Under the pieces are notes generated by a model that was given only the letters and a program-made list of their open reading frames with translations, was not told where the DNA came from and ran no database searches. Shown piece after piece: positions 36,986 to 45,531 of a stretch of 64,000 bases of DNA. Positions within the stretch are counted from its first letter, which is position 1; the number at the start of each line of letters is the position of its first letter. The position numbers were made by a program, and so were the translations under genes. The stretch covers positions 33,622 through 97,621 of the forward strand of contig NZ_FQUK01000006.1 in NCBI RefSeq assembly GCF_900129205.1, in the 5' to 3' direction. Origin of the DNA: Thermomonas hydrothermalis. GTDB lineage: Bacteria; Pseudomonadota; Gammaproteobacteria; Xanthomonadales; Xanthomonadaceae.

Positions 36986-39900
36986 CCCAGCACGACGAAC
37001 AGCCCCGGCGGCACCGACGCGGATGGCGCATGGCCAGCCTGGCCGGGCTGGCGCTGCTGGCGGTGGCGATCTCGGTGCTGCTGGGCTGGCTGCTGACCAC
37101 CCGCGCGGGCCGCGATGTCGTGTTGCGGCAGGTCGTGGCGCACCTGCCAGCGAATACGCAGCTGACCTGGCAGCAGGTGGACGGGCCGCTGTCCGGCCCG
37201 ATGACCCTGCATGGCGTGCGGTTGTCCATGCCGCGCCCGCGGGACCCGGACTGCATTGCCACGGCATCGACCCGCTGTGCGATGGGTACGCTCACCTTCA
37301 CCGCCGGCATGGTCATGCTGGATCCGGATTTGGCTGCACTCCTTGCCGGTACCGTGCGGCTCAAGCAGGTGCAGGTGACGGATGCGACATTGGACCTGCC
37401 GCGCAGTGACGCCCCGTTCAAGCTGCCCAGCTGGCCCGAGCTGCTGCCGCAGGTCGCGCCACCATTGACGATCCGTGCTACGGCCATCGGCATCGATGCG
37501 CTGCGCATCCGGCATGAGGGCGCGCCGGTGATCGACATTCGCCATGCCCGCGGCGGGCTCGACGTGCAGCGTGGCCGTCTGCACGTGGAACACCTCCGGG
37601 TGGACAGCGATCGTGGTCGCTTTACCCTGCATGGCGATTACGCACCCGGCCATCGCGATCACACCGAATTGCTCGCCACCGCCGTGCTGCCTGCACCTGC
37701 CGGGCAGCCTGCGGCGCGGCTGGGGCTAGTGGCGCGCGGCAATCTGTCGCGGATGGTGGTGGCGCTGGCTGGCCGTGCCGGTGAGCCACTGCAGGCGGCG
37801 CTGATCGTGCAGGGCAACCCGGATCGGCCACGCTGGTGGTTGCAGGCACGCAGCGACGGGCTCGACCCCGGCCTGCTGACAGGTGGCCAGCCTGGCATGC
37901 CGTTGCGTTTTGGCTTTACCGCCACTGGCACCGGGGGCAGTGCCCAGTGGCACGGAACGCTGCAACGCGGCGCGTTCACCGTGCGCGTGCTGCCTTCGCG
38001 GCTGCAGGTGCAGGATCAGCGCGTGCAACTACAGGCACTGGCGTTGCAAATCCTGGATGGGCGCATCGAGGCAACCGGCGAAGTCGATCTGCGTGACCCG
38101 GCGCAGGCCATGCTGGCGCTGACGATCAATGCCCGCGGGCTGCGTTGGCGCGATCAAACCGGCACCCGTGCGATTCTGGCCGACGCCGGGGTTGCGCTGA
38201 CCGGCACGGTCGATCGCTGGATGCTGACTGGCCAGGCCCGGCTGACGCGCGGCAAGGAGCACGCCACGGTCGATCTGACCGGTCGTGGTGATCGTGCCGG
38301 CCTGCGCGTCGAGGCGCTCTCGGCCGTCATGCCGCAGGGCCGGCTGGATGCCACAGGCACGCTGGCATGGACACCAGCACTGCAGTGGACGGCACAAGCA
38401 CAGCTGGCCGGCTTCGACCCTGGCTACTTCGCACCGGACTGGCCCGGCGCAATCCGCGGCCGCCTGCGCAGCGAAGGCACGTTGCGCGATGGTCGAGGTC
38501 TGCGCGCGCAGATCGACGCGCAGGAACTGGGCGGCACCTTGCGCGGCCGCGCCCTGTCCGGGCATGCCCATGGCGATATCGATGGCGACCGCTATGCCGG
38601 CGAACTCGCGCTGACGCTGGGCGGCAGCCGCATCGACGCACGCGCCAGCATTGCGACAACGATGGCCGTGGCGGCGACGCTGGCCCCGCTGCGCCTGGAG
38701 GATCTGCTGCCGGGGGCCCACGGCATGCTGCGCGGCACGCTCACCCTGCGCGGTACCCGCACTGCCCCAGACCTGGCCGTGGACCTGACCGGCAGCGGCC
38801 TGGCCTTCGGTGACCTGCGCGCCGCCCAGGTGCAGGCGCAGGGCCGGCTGCCGTGGCAGCACGGCGAGGGCCGCTTACGGCTCGATGCCAGCGCAGTGCA
38901 GGCCGGGCTGGCGCTGGATGCCGTGCACGCCACCCTGCGCGGGGCGGTGACACGTCTGCAGTTGGATGCCGAAGCGCGTGGCGATTTCGGTGCGCTGGTG
39001 CTGGCCGGCACGGCCCAGGCGCAGGGGGCGCGCTGGCAGGGGCGGCTGGCACAGCTGCAGTTCACGCCCGCGCAGGCGGCGGCGTGGACGCTGCAGGCTC
39101 CCGCAGAGTGGCGTTGGAATGGCGGCAACGGCGTGCTGACGCCGGCCTGCCTGCACGCCACCATCGGCGGTGTGCTGTGCCTCAGTGCTGACTGGCCGCG
39201 GCAGGGGTTGACGCTGCAGGGGCAGGCGCTGCCGCTGGCCTTGCTGGCCGGGTGGCTGCCGGCGCGCGCGCCGAATCAGCCCTGGGGGCTCGATGGTCAG
39301 GCCGGCCTCGAGGCCAGGCTGCGTCCGCAGGGCGCCGACTGGCAGCTCGACGCCCAGCTGACGTCGGCCAATGGTCGTCTGCGCAGTCGCCCGCGGGCAG
39401 GGAGCGCCCTGCTCGAATACCGCGATCTGGTGGTCACTGCCGCGCTTGGGCCGCGCCAGTGGCAGCTGTCGGCCTATGCGGCGCTGGGCGATACCGGCAC
39501 CCTGGCGGCCCGGCTGGACACCGGCCCGCAGCCACAGGCGCCGCTGCAGGGGGCACTGCGTCTGCGCACCCGGCAGTTACGTCTGCTGGAGCTGCTCTCG
39601 CCCGACCTGGTGGCGCCGCAGGGCCAGCTCGATCTTGCCCTGCAGCTGGGCGGCACCCGCACGCAGCCGACACTGGCCGGCACCGCCGACCTGCACGGTT
39701 TGAATGCCGAACTGCCGGCGCTGGGCATTGCGATCGAGAACGGCCAGCTGCAGTTGCAGGCAGACGCCGATGGCGTGGCCCAGATCCAGGGCCGCCTGCC
39801 CACCGGCAAGGGCGAGCTGGTCGTGGCCGGGCGGCTGGGCTGGCAGGATCAGTCCGCGCCACTGCAACTGACCCTGCGTGGCACCGACGTGCTGCTGGCC

Positions 39901-40800
39901 GATACCCGTCAGGCGCGCATCCTGGCATCGCCCGATATCGCGGTGAGTTATCGCGCCGGTTCGCCGGTGCAGGTGCGTGGCGCGGTGACCGTGGCGCAGA
40001 CCGATCTGCATCTGGAACGGCTGGAGATGGCGGTGTCGCCATCCCCGGACGTGGTGGTGCTGGATCCGGTCGATCCTGACCGGGCGCGCGCTCCGCTGGG
40101 TGTTGATCTGGATCTCACCCTGACCGCGGGTGACGCCGTGCGTATCGACGGTTACGGCCTGGCCGGCACCGTCGGCGGCAGTCTGCACGTTCGTCAGGCA
40201 CCGGGCCAGGCGATGCGCGCCACTGGCGCGTTGGATCTCGGCGGCCGTTACCGCGCCTACGGGCAGGATCTGCGCATCACCCGTGGCCGGCTGCTGTGGT
40301 CGAACACGGCGCTGGACGATCCGCTGCTCGATTTGCGGGCGGAGCGTACGGTGGGCGAGGTCACGGCCGGGATCCAGGTGACCGGGCGGGTGTCCTCGCC
40401 GCGGGCCAGCGTGTGGTCGGATCCGGTGATGAGCCCATCGGAGGCGTTGGCCTATCTCACCCTGGGCCGGCCGCTGCCGGATCTGAGCCGCAGCGAGTTG
40501 CAGCAGGTCGATGCCGCCCGCACCGCCCTCAATGCCGGTGTCGGGCTACTGGCGGCGCAACTGGGCGCCCGGATCGGGCTGGACGAGGCCGGGGTGAGCA
40601 CGTCGCGCGCACTCGGCGGCGAGGTGCTGGGTGTAGGCAAATACCTCTCGCCCCGGCTGTATGTCAGCTACGGGGTGTCCCTGCTCGGCACCGGTCAAGT
40701 GGTGATGCTCAAATACCTGCTGAAAAAGGGCTTCGACATCCAGGTGGAATCGTCCACCGTGGAAAATCGCGCCTCGATCAACTGGCGCAAGGAGAAATAA
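36982..40800 (+). CDS. tamB: Translocation and assembly module inner-membrane protein TamB
   Basis: A 1272-aa AsmA-like protein. A cytoplasmic Arg-rich start (RRHRRGWR) is followed by one transmembrane helix (about 19-38, ASLAGLALLAVAISVLLGWL) and then a very long repetitive beta-rich periplasmic region that forms a lipid-carrying groove. The C-terminal TamB domain is clear: MSPSEALAYLTLGRPLPDL, GEVLGVGKYLSPRLYVSYGVSLLGTGQVV and KKGFDIQVESS. It is anchored in the inner membrane and touches TamA across the periplasm. The GTG start overlaps the tamA stop (GTGA). Confidence 0.93.
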   Translation: MTQHDEQPRRHRRGWRMASLAGLALLAVAISVLLGWLLTTRAGRDVVLRQVVAHLPANTQLTWQQVDGPLSGPMTLHGVRLSMPRPRDPDCIATASTRCAMGTLTFTAGMVMLDPDLAALLAGTVRLKQVQVTDATLDLPRSDAPFKLPSWPELLPQVAPPLTIRATAIGIDALRIRHEGAPVIDIRHARGGLDVQRGRLHVEHLRVDSDRGRFTLHGDYAPGHRDHTELLATAVLPAPAGQPAARLGLVARGNLSRMVVALAGRAGEPLQAALIVQGNPDRPRWWLQARSDGLDPGLLTGGQPGMPLRFGFTATGTGGSAQWHGTLQRGAFTVRVLPSRLQVQDQRVQLQALALQILDGRIEATGEVDLRDPAQAMLALTINARGLRWRDQTGTRAILADAGVALTGTVDRWMLTGQARLTRGKEHATVDLTGRGDRAGLRVEALSAVMPQGRLDATGTLAWTPALQWTAQAQLAGFDPGYFAPDWPGAIRGRLRSEGTLRDGRGLRAQIDAQELGGTLRGRALSGHAHGDIDGDRYAGELALTLGGSRIDARASIATTMAVAATLAPLRLEDLLPGAHGMLRGTLTLRGTRTAPDLAVDLTGSGLAFGDLRAAQVQAQGRLPWQHGEGRLRLDASAVQAGLALDAVHATLRGAVTRLQLDAEARGDFGALVLAGTAQAQGARWQGRLAQLQFTPAQAAAWTLQAPAEWRWNGGNGVLTPACLHATIGGVLCLSADWPRQGLTLQGQALPLALLAGWLPARAPNQPWGLDGQAGLEARLRPQGADWQLDAQLTSANGRLRSRPRAGSALLEYRDLVVTAALGPRQWQLSAYAALGDTGTLAARLDTGPQPQAPLQGALRLRTRQLRLLELLSPDLVAPQGQLDLALQLGGTRTQPTLAGTADLHGLNAELPALGIAIENGQLQLQADADGVAQIQGRLPTGKGELVVAGRLGWQDQSAPLQLTLRGTDVLLADTRQARILASPDIAVSYRAGSPVQVRGAVTVAQTDLHLERLEMAVSPSPDVVVLDPVDPDRARAPLGVDLDLTLTAGDAVRIDGYGLAGTVGGSLHVRQAPGQAMRATGALDLGGRYRAYGQDLRITRGRLLWSNTALDDPLLDLRAERTVGEVTAGIQVTGRVSSPRASVWSDPVMSPSEALAYLTLGRPLPDLSRSELQQVDAARTALNAGVGLLAAQLGARIGLDEAGVSTSRALGGEVLGVGKYLSPRLYVSYGVSLLGTGQVVMLKYLLKKGFDIQVESSTVENRASINWRKEK

Positions 40801-40840
40801 GCCGGCAGCACACGGGTGTGCCAATCGAAGCCGGGCCTGC

Positions 40841-42094
40841 TCAACGGGTCAGCCGGACGCCTTTGAGACGGGGGGTGCCATTGGCGTCCTGGTCGGTCCA
40901 CACCAGCCATGCCCCGTCGGCATCGACCGCAAGGCTGGGGTAACCGCTGGCCAGACCGCGGGTGGCCAGGGTGGCCACATCCAGGGTCTGCAGGCGGCGC
41001 GACAGGTCGGGGGCATAGCGGGCCAGCTTCAGGTGCTGGCCGCTGGCGTCCTCGCGCAGCCAGGCCACCCACACCTGGTGGGCATCCAGTGCCACCGCTG
41101 CTCGGCCCAGCACGCCAGGGCCCTGGTCCACGTCCACCGGGGCGGCAAACTGGGTGCCGGCATCGCGGCTGAGCGCCAGCCGCAGTCGTGGGCCGCCATC
41201 GGCCTCGGTGTACCAGGCCAGCGCCACCGTATCGCCACGGGCGGCCAGGGCCGGGCCGTTGACCGGGCAGCCCGGTTGCACCCAGTGGTCGGCATGCACG
41301 GGGCGCGGGGCGCTCCAGGCGCCGTTCTGCCAGCGCGCCACCACGATGTCGCGGACGTCGTCCGGGCTGCGGTCGCGCCAGGCCAGCAGCGGGCCGCGCG
41401 CGGTCATCGCCACCGCCAGCGTGCAGCAGTCGCAGGTGCGGGTGTCCAGCACGGTGTCGGTGCCGCGCTGCAGGTTCAGATCGAAGCGGTTGACCCGCAG
41501 CTGCATGTCGCCGCTGGCCTCGGCCTGCCCATGCTCCGGTGTCTTGGCACGGCCATCCAGCCAGGCGATGCCCAGGGCATCGCTGCCATCCGGCCACAGT
41601 GCGGCAAAGCCGTGCTCGGTGGGCATGCCGTCGCTGTTGACGCGGGTGATCTGCTCCCAGCGCATCCCGCCATCACGGGAACGCGCCAGCACCACGTCGG
41701 TGCCGCCGGCCTGGTCGGGTTGCGCCTGCACCCATTGCGCCCACAACGCCCCATCGGCGGTGGCCAGCAGGTGCGGCGGGTCGGCGGGGCTGGCGGCCAG
41801 GGCGTTGCCCACGGCAATCGTGCGCGGCTGACTCTGCCAGCCGTCGCGGGTGTTGTAGATGGCAAACTGCAGCGCAGTGCGGCGGCCTTCGCGGCGGTTG
41901 ATCCAGCCCAGCAGCAGGCGGCCGTCCGGGGTCTGACGCAAGGTCGGAGCCAGCGAGCCGGGCTCGGCCGGCAGCGCCCAGACCTGGGCGGCATAGTCGC
42001 CATTGCTGGCTCGGGGCGGCGGCGTGTCATGGCCACAGGCAGCCAGCAGCAGCGGCAGGGCGAAAACGGCAAGACGGGCGCGCAGGGTGTTCAT
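40841..42094 (-). CDS. Sialidase-like beta-propeller lipoprotein
   Basis: A 417-aa predicted lipoprotein: signal with lipobox LLAAC (Cys near residue 19). The mature part is built of propeller-like repeats with Asp-box-like sequences (SRDGGMRWEQI, SRDAGTQFAAP, TADGALWAQWV) as in exo-alpha-sialidases and BNR proteins. No full set of sialidase active-site Arg residues could be traced, so glycosidase activity is doubtful. A CDCCT motif near residue 230 could bind metal or form disulfides. ATG at 42094 is chosen as it starts the signal; the frame continues to 42178. Confidence 0.78.
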   Translation of the reverse strand: MNTLRARLAVFALPLLLAACGHDTPPPRASNGDYAAQVWALPAEPGSLAPTLRQTPDGRLLLGWINRREGRRTALQFAIYNTRDGWQSQPRTIAVGNALAASPADPPHLLATADGALWAQWVQAQPDQAGGTDVVLARSRDGGMRWEQITRVNSDGMPTEHGFAALWPDGSDALGIAWLDGRAKTPEHGQAEASGDMQLRVNRFDLNLQRGTDTVLDTRTCDCCTLAVAMTARGPLLAWRDRSPDDVRDIVVARWQNGAWSAPRPVHADHWVQPGCPVNGPALAARGDTVALAWYTEADGGPRLRLALSRDAGTQFAAPVDVDQGPGVLGRAAVALDAHQVWVAWLREDASGQHLKLARYAPDLSRRLQTLDVATLATRGLASGYPSLAVDADGAWLVWTDQDANGTPRLKGVRLTR

Positions 42095-42146
42095 GCGCGC
42101 AAGGATACGCCGGCGCTGCGCCTGCACAAACGGCGCCTGCAGACGT

Positions 42147-42165
42147 GCCCGCCTTGAAGGCGGGC
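42147..42165 (-). terminator. Hairpin terminating mnmG
   Basis: A perfect 19-base palindrome (GCCCGCC arms around TTGAA) lies 18 bases past the mnmG stop on the minus strand, in the gap before the lipoprotein gene. No U-tract. Confidence 0.5.
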
Positions 42166-42182
42166 CGTGCGAAGACAAGGGT

Positions 42183-44072
42183 TCAGGCGGCGTGCTGTCG
42201 GCGCTGCCGCTCCAGATGCACCAGCAGCAGGCTGATCGCCGCCGGCGTCACACCAGGGATGCGTTGTGCCTGGCCCACGGTCTGCGGCCGCACCTGTTGC
42301 AGTTTCTGCAGGACTTCGGCGGACAGTCCGCGCACCTGGCTGTAGTCGAACCCGTCCGGGATCGGCGTGGCTTCATGGCGCTGCTGGCGGGCGATTTCCT
42401 CGCGTTGCCGTTGCAGGTAGCCGGCGTATTTGCTGTCGATTTCTACTTGCTCGGCCACGTCCGGATCGTCCACGCCCGGCCCCAGCGCCGGCACCGTCAT
42501 CAGCGTGTCGTAGTCCAGCTCCGGCCGGCGCAGCAGATCCAGGACGCAGGTTTCGTGGCTGACGGAAAGCCCCAGCTGGCGTTCCAGCGCGGCGCCCAGG
42601 GCATTGTTGGGGGCGGCCCACAGCGCGGCCAGCCGAGCCCGTTCGCGTTCGATGGCCTCCTGCTTGCGGCAGAAGCGCGCCCAGCGGTGGTCGTCCACCA
42701 GCCCCAGCGCACGTCCGGCCGGGGTCAGGCGCAGGTCGGCATTGTCCTGACGCAGTTGCAGCCGGTATTCGGCGCGGCTGGTGAACATGCGATACGGCTC
42801 GTTGGTGCCGTGGGTGATCAGGTCATCCACCAGCACGCCGAGGTAGGCCTCGTCGCGGCGGAGCGTCCAGGCCGGCTGCTGGCGCACATAGCGGGCGGCG
42901 TTGATGCCGGCCAGCAAGCCCTGCGCGGCGGCTTCCTCGTAGCCGGTGGTGCCGTTGATCTGGCCGGCGAAGAACAGCCCGGACACCGCCTTGGTCTCCA
43001 GCGAGGCTTTCAGCCCGCGCGGATCGAAGAAGTCGTATTCGATGGCGTAGCCGGGGCGGGTGATGTGCGCCTGCTCGAAGCCGACGATGCTGCGCACCAG
43101 CGCCAGCTGCACGTCGAACGGCAGCGAGGTGGAAATGCCGTTCGGGTAGATCTCCACCACATCCAGCCCTTCCGGCTCGACGAACACCTGATGGCTGGGC
43201 TTGTCGGCAAAGCGCACCACTTTGTCCTCGATCGACGGGCAGTAGCGCGGGCCGATCCCTTCGATCTGGCCGGAATACAGCGGGCTGCGGTCGAGCGCGG
43301 CGCGGATGATGTCGTGGGTGCGTTCGGTGGTGTGGGTGATCCAGCACGACACCTGGCGCGGGTGATCCTCCGTTGAGCCGATGAACGAAAACACCGGGCG
43401 TGGGGTATCGCCGGGCTGTTCGGTCATCACCGCGTAGTTCAGCGTGCGGCCGTCGATGCGCGGCGGCGTGCCGGTCTTCAGCCGGGCCACGGTGAACGGC
43501 CCTTCGCGCAGGCGCTGGGCCAGGGTGACGGCTGGTGGATCGCCCATGCGCCCGGCGGCGTATTGGGTCTGGCCGATGTGGATTTTCCCGGCCAGGAACG
43601 TGCCCGCAGTGAGCACCACCGCCGGGGCGTGAAAGCGCAGGCCGGTGTTGGTGATGGCGCCGTGCACGGCGTCCTGGTCGATGATCAGGTCATCCACCGC
43701 GGCCTGGAACACGGTCAGGTTGGGCTGGGTTTCCACCGCGCGCCGGATGAAGGCGCGGTACAGCGCACGGTCGGCCTGGCAGCGGGTGGCGCGTACCGCC
43801 GGCCCCTTGCTGGCATTGAGCGTGCGCCACTGGATCCCGGCGGCGTCCGCCGCACGCGCCATGATCCCGCCCAGCGCATCGATCTCGCGCACCAGATGGC
43901 CCTTGCCGATGCCACCAATCGCCGGGTTGCAGCTCATCGCCCCCACGGTCTCGATGGAATGGGTCAGCAGCAGCGTGCGCGCACCGCTGCGGGCGGCAGC
44001 CAGGGCCGCCTCGGTGCCGGCATGGCCGCCGCCGATCACGATGACGTCGTAGCGGTAGAAGGAGTCACTCAT
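42183..44072 (-). CDS. mnmG: tRNA uridine 5-carboxymethylaminomethyl modification enzyme MnmG
   Basis: A 629-aa FAD enzyme that with MnmE modifies U34 of tRNAs that read split codon boxes. Visible: FAD site [44 protein letters not shown], the substrate block [34 protein letters not shown] and the C-terminal MnmE-binding domain. ATG at 44072 gives MSDSFYRYD; the frame extends 20 codons further without similarity. It is divergent from the dehydratase across a 469-base intergenic region. Confidence 0.97.
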   Translation of the reverse strand: MSDSFYRYDVIVIGGGHAGTEAALAAARSGARTLLLTHSIETVGAMSCNPAIGGIGKGHLVREIDALGGIMARAADAAGIQWRTLNASKGPAVRATRCQADRALYRAFIRRAVETQPNLTVFQAAVDDLIIDQDAVHGAITNTGLRFHAPAVVLTAGTFLAGKIHIGQTQYAAGRMGDPPAVTLAQRLREGPFTVARLKTGTPPRIDGRTLNYAVMTEQPGDTPRPVFSFIGSTEDHPRQVSCWITHTTERTHDIIRAALDRSPLYSGQIEGIGPRYCPSIEDKVVRFADKPSHQVFVEPEGLDVVEIYPNGISTSLPFDVQLALVRSIVGFEQAHITRPGYAIEYDFFDPRGLKASLETKAVSGLFFAGQINGTTGYEEAAAQGLLAGINAARYVRQQPAWTLRRDEAYLGVLVDDLITHGTNEPYRMFTSRAEYRLQLRQDNADLRLTPAGRALGLVDDHRWARFCRKQEAIERERARLAALWAAPNNALGAALERQLGLSVSHETCVLDLLRRPELDYDTLMTVPALGPGVDDPDVAEQVEIDSKYAGYLQRQREEIARQQRHEATPIPDGFDYSQVRGLSAEVLQKLQQVRPQTVGQAQRIPGVTPAAISLLLVHLERQRRQHAA

Positions 44073-44146
44073 GGAGGCATTATCACGCGCACGGGCGGCC
44101 AATGCAGACCGGGTTTGGCATGCTTCCTGCATTTATCGGGCCAGCA

Positions 44147-44260
44147 CTCGACCTGGCACGCCGTCAGGCGATGGTCGGACTGAACAGGGGCCGACCCTGC
44201 GCAGGTCGAGGATGCTATGAGGGCCGGTTGTCGGGGGACAGCCGGCCCTCGATCTTTTCT
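44147..44260 (+). ncRNA. Candidate structured small RNA or leader ending in an intrinsic terminator
   Basis: Between mnmG and the dehydratase gene the plus strand can fold into a three-way junction. P1 is a perfect nine-base helix (44147-44155 with 44202-44210). Inside are P2 (44159-44162 with 44167-44170, loop GTCA) and P3 (44173-44178 with 44191-44196, 12-base loop). After an eight-base linker a 14-base terminator helix (44219-44232 with 44237-44250, one G-U pair) is followed by GATCTTTTCT. The order of compact fold plus terminator is that of a free-standing sRNA or a riboswitch, but no known class signature was recognised and the next gene starts 282 bases further on. The 5' end is a guess. 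Confidence 0.45.
44219..44260 (+). terminator. Intrinsic terminator in the mnmG-dehydratase intergenic region
   Basis: A 14-base stem with a four-base G loop and a T-rich tail. No protein gene on the plus strand lies upstream within 3 kb (the nearest, mnmG and the lipoprotein, read the other way), so it implies a separate non-coding transcript. Confidence 0.65.
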
Positions 44261-44315
44261 GCGCCGGCAAACGCCCGCTACGGGCGCGGCTGTGCCGGGC
44301 TGGCGCAAACAAAGC

Positions 44316-44373
44316 GCCGGCACCGACAGGAAAGCGGAACAGGGGGGATCCGGGAAATCCTGCCGATGCCGGC
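44316..44373 (+). other. Second long hairpin in the mnmG-dehydratase intergenic region
   Basis: Arms 44316-44330 and 44359-44373 pair at 13 of 15 positions around a 28-base purine-rich loop. Just before it, 44303-44318 can form a small hairpin GGCGC-loop-GCGCC that competes with the left arm. A TTGACA (44424-44429) follows but has no AT-rich -10 at the right distance. It may be a 5' leader element of the dehydratase gene. Confidence 0.35.
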
Positions 44374-44541
44374 ACGCGTAAGCTTACCCGATTTGGTGCG
44401 ATGTGACGCAACAGGGGCAGTTTTTGACACCCTGAGGGCCACCTGTGGCGTCGGTCACGGTTTGCTGGGCTGCAGGCCATCGTCCATTTGCCGGGGGCAG
44501 AGTCAGGCCATGCCACCATGGTTGCGGGTTAGCATGCCCGG

Positions 44542-45531
44542 ATGTCGCCCTCTTCCTTGTCCCCGCTTCCTACGTTCATTGATGTGCTGGATGCCGCGGC
44601 GCGGATTGCGCCGTATGCGCAGGTCACGCCGGTTTTGCGCAGCCGTTCGCTGGAGGCTCAGGCCGGGGCGGCGCTCTGGCTGAAGGCCGAGCATCTGCAG
44701 CGGGTGGGGGCGTTCAAGTTCCGTGGTGCGTGCAATGCGGTGTTTTCTCTGGATGCGGCCACGGCTGCGCGGGGGGTGGTGACGCATTCGTCTGGCAACC
44801 ACGGGGCGGCGCTGGCGCTGGCGGCACGGCTGCGCGGGATTCCCTGTCATGTGGTGGTGCCCGAGGGCGCGGTGCAGGCAAAGCTGGAGGCGATCGTGCG
44901 GGCCGGGGCGGTGCTGCATCGCTGTGCGCCCGGCATCGCCGCGCGCGAGGCCGCCTGTGCGCAGGTCCAGGCGGAGACGGGTGCCACCCTGGTGCATCCG
45001 TATGCTGATTCGCAGGTGATCGCAGGCCAGGGCACCGCGGCGCTGGAGCTGTTGACCGCGCAGCCCGATCTGGACGCGCTGGTGGTGCCGCTGGGCGGTG
45101 GCGGGCTGGCCGCAGGCAGCGCGCTGGCGTTGCAGGGGCGGGCCCCGCAATGTCGGCTGTATCTGGCCGAGCCGGCCGGTGCCGCCGACGGTGCGCGCGC
45201 GTTCGCACGGGGTGTGCTGGAACCGGATGGGGTGCCGCCAGACACCATCTGCGACGGTCTGCGCGGGACGTTGGGGGCGCCCAACTTCGCGCTGCTGCGT
45301 GCCGCCGGGGCACAGGTGCTGACGGTGGAGGATGCCGACACGCGGGCGGCGCTGCGATTGCTGTGGAGCCGGACCAAACAGCTGGTGGAGCCTTCAGCCG
45401 CGATCACCCTGGCGGCGGTGTTGGCCCATCGGGAGCGTTTTGCCGGGGCGCGGGTGGGGTTGCTGCTGTCCGGCGGCAATGTCGATCTGTCGGCGCTGCC
45501 GGCGCTGTTGGAGGGAGAGTCCGCTGCGTGA
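44542..45531 (+). CDS. PLP-dependent threonine/serine dehydratase (or serine racemase-like)
   Basis: A 329-aa fold-type II PLP enzyme without the ACT-like regulatory domain of biosynthetic IlvA. PLP lysine in GAFKFRGA, the phosphate loop VVPLGGGGLAAGSAL, SSGNHGAALAL and the C-terminal LLSGGNVDL are all intact. It probably deaminates L-threonine or serine to 2-oxo acid, or acts as a serine/threo-hydroxyaspartate racemase or ammonia-lyase; sequence alone does not separate these. Upstream lies the 469-base structured region. Its stop TGA shares a base with the ATG of the glycosyltransferase. Confidence 0.88.
   Translation: MSPSSLSPLPTFIDVLDAAARIAPYAQVTPVLRSRSLEAQAGAALWLKAEHLQRVGAFKFRGACNAVFSLDAATAARGVVTHSSGNHGAALALAARLRGIPCHVVVPEGAVQAKLEAIVRAGAVLHRCAPGIAAREAACAQVQAETGATLVHPYADSQVIAGQGTAALELLTAQPDLDALVVPLGGGGLAAGSALALQGRAPQCRLYLAEPAGAADGARAFARGVLEPDGVPPDTICDGLRGTLGAPNFALLRAAGAQVLTVEDADTRAALRLLWSRTKQLVEPSAAITLAAVLAHRERFAGARVGLLLSGGNVDLSALPALLEGESAA

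Noticed and set aside
42003..43376. 457-codon plus-strand frame opposite mnmG
   Set aside because: Shadow frame; mnmG on the minus strand has all family motifs.
44424..44452. TTGACA as -35 of a dehydratase promoter
   Set aside because: No AT-rich -10 hexamer at 16-18 bases; kept only as a note in the hairpin entry.
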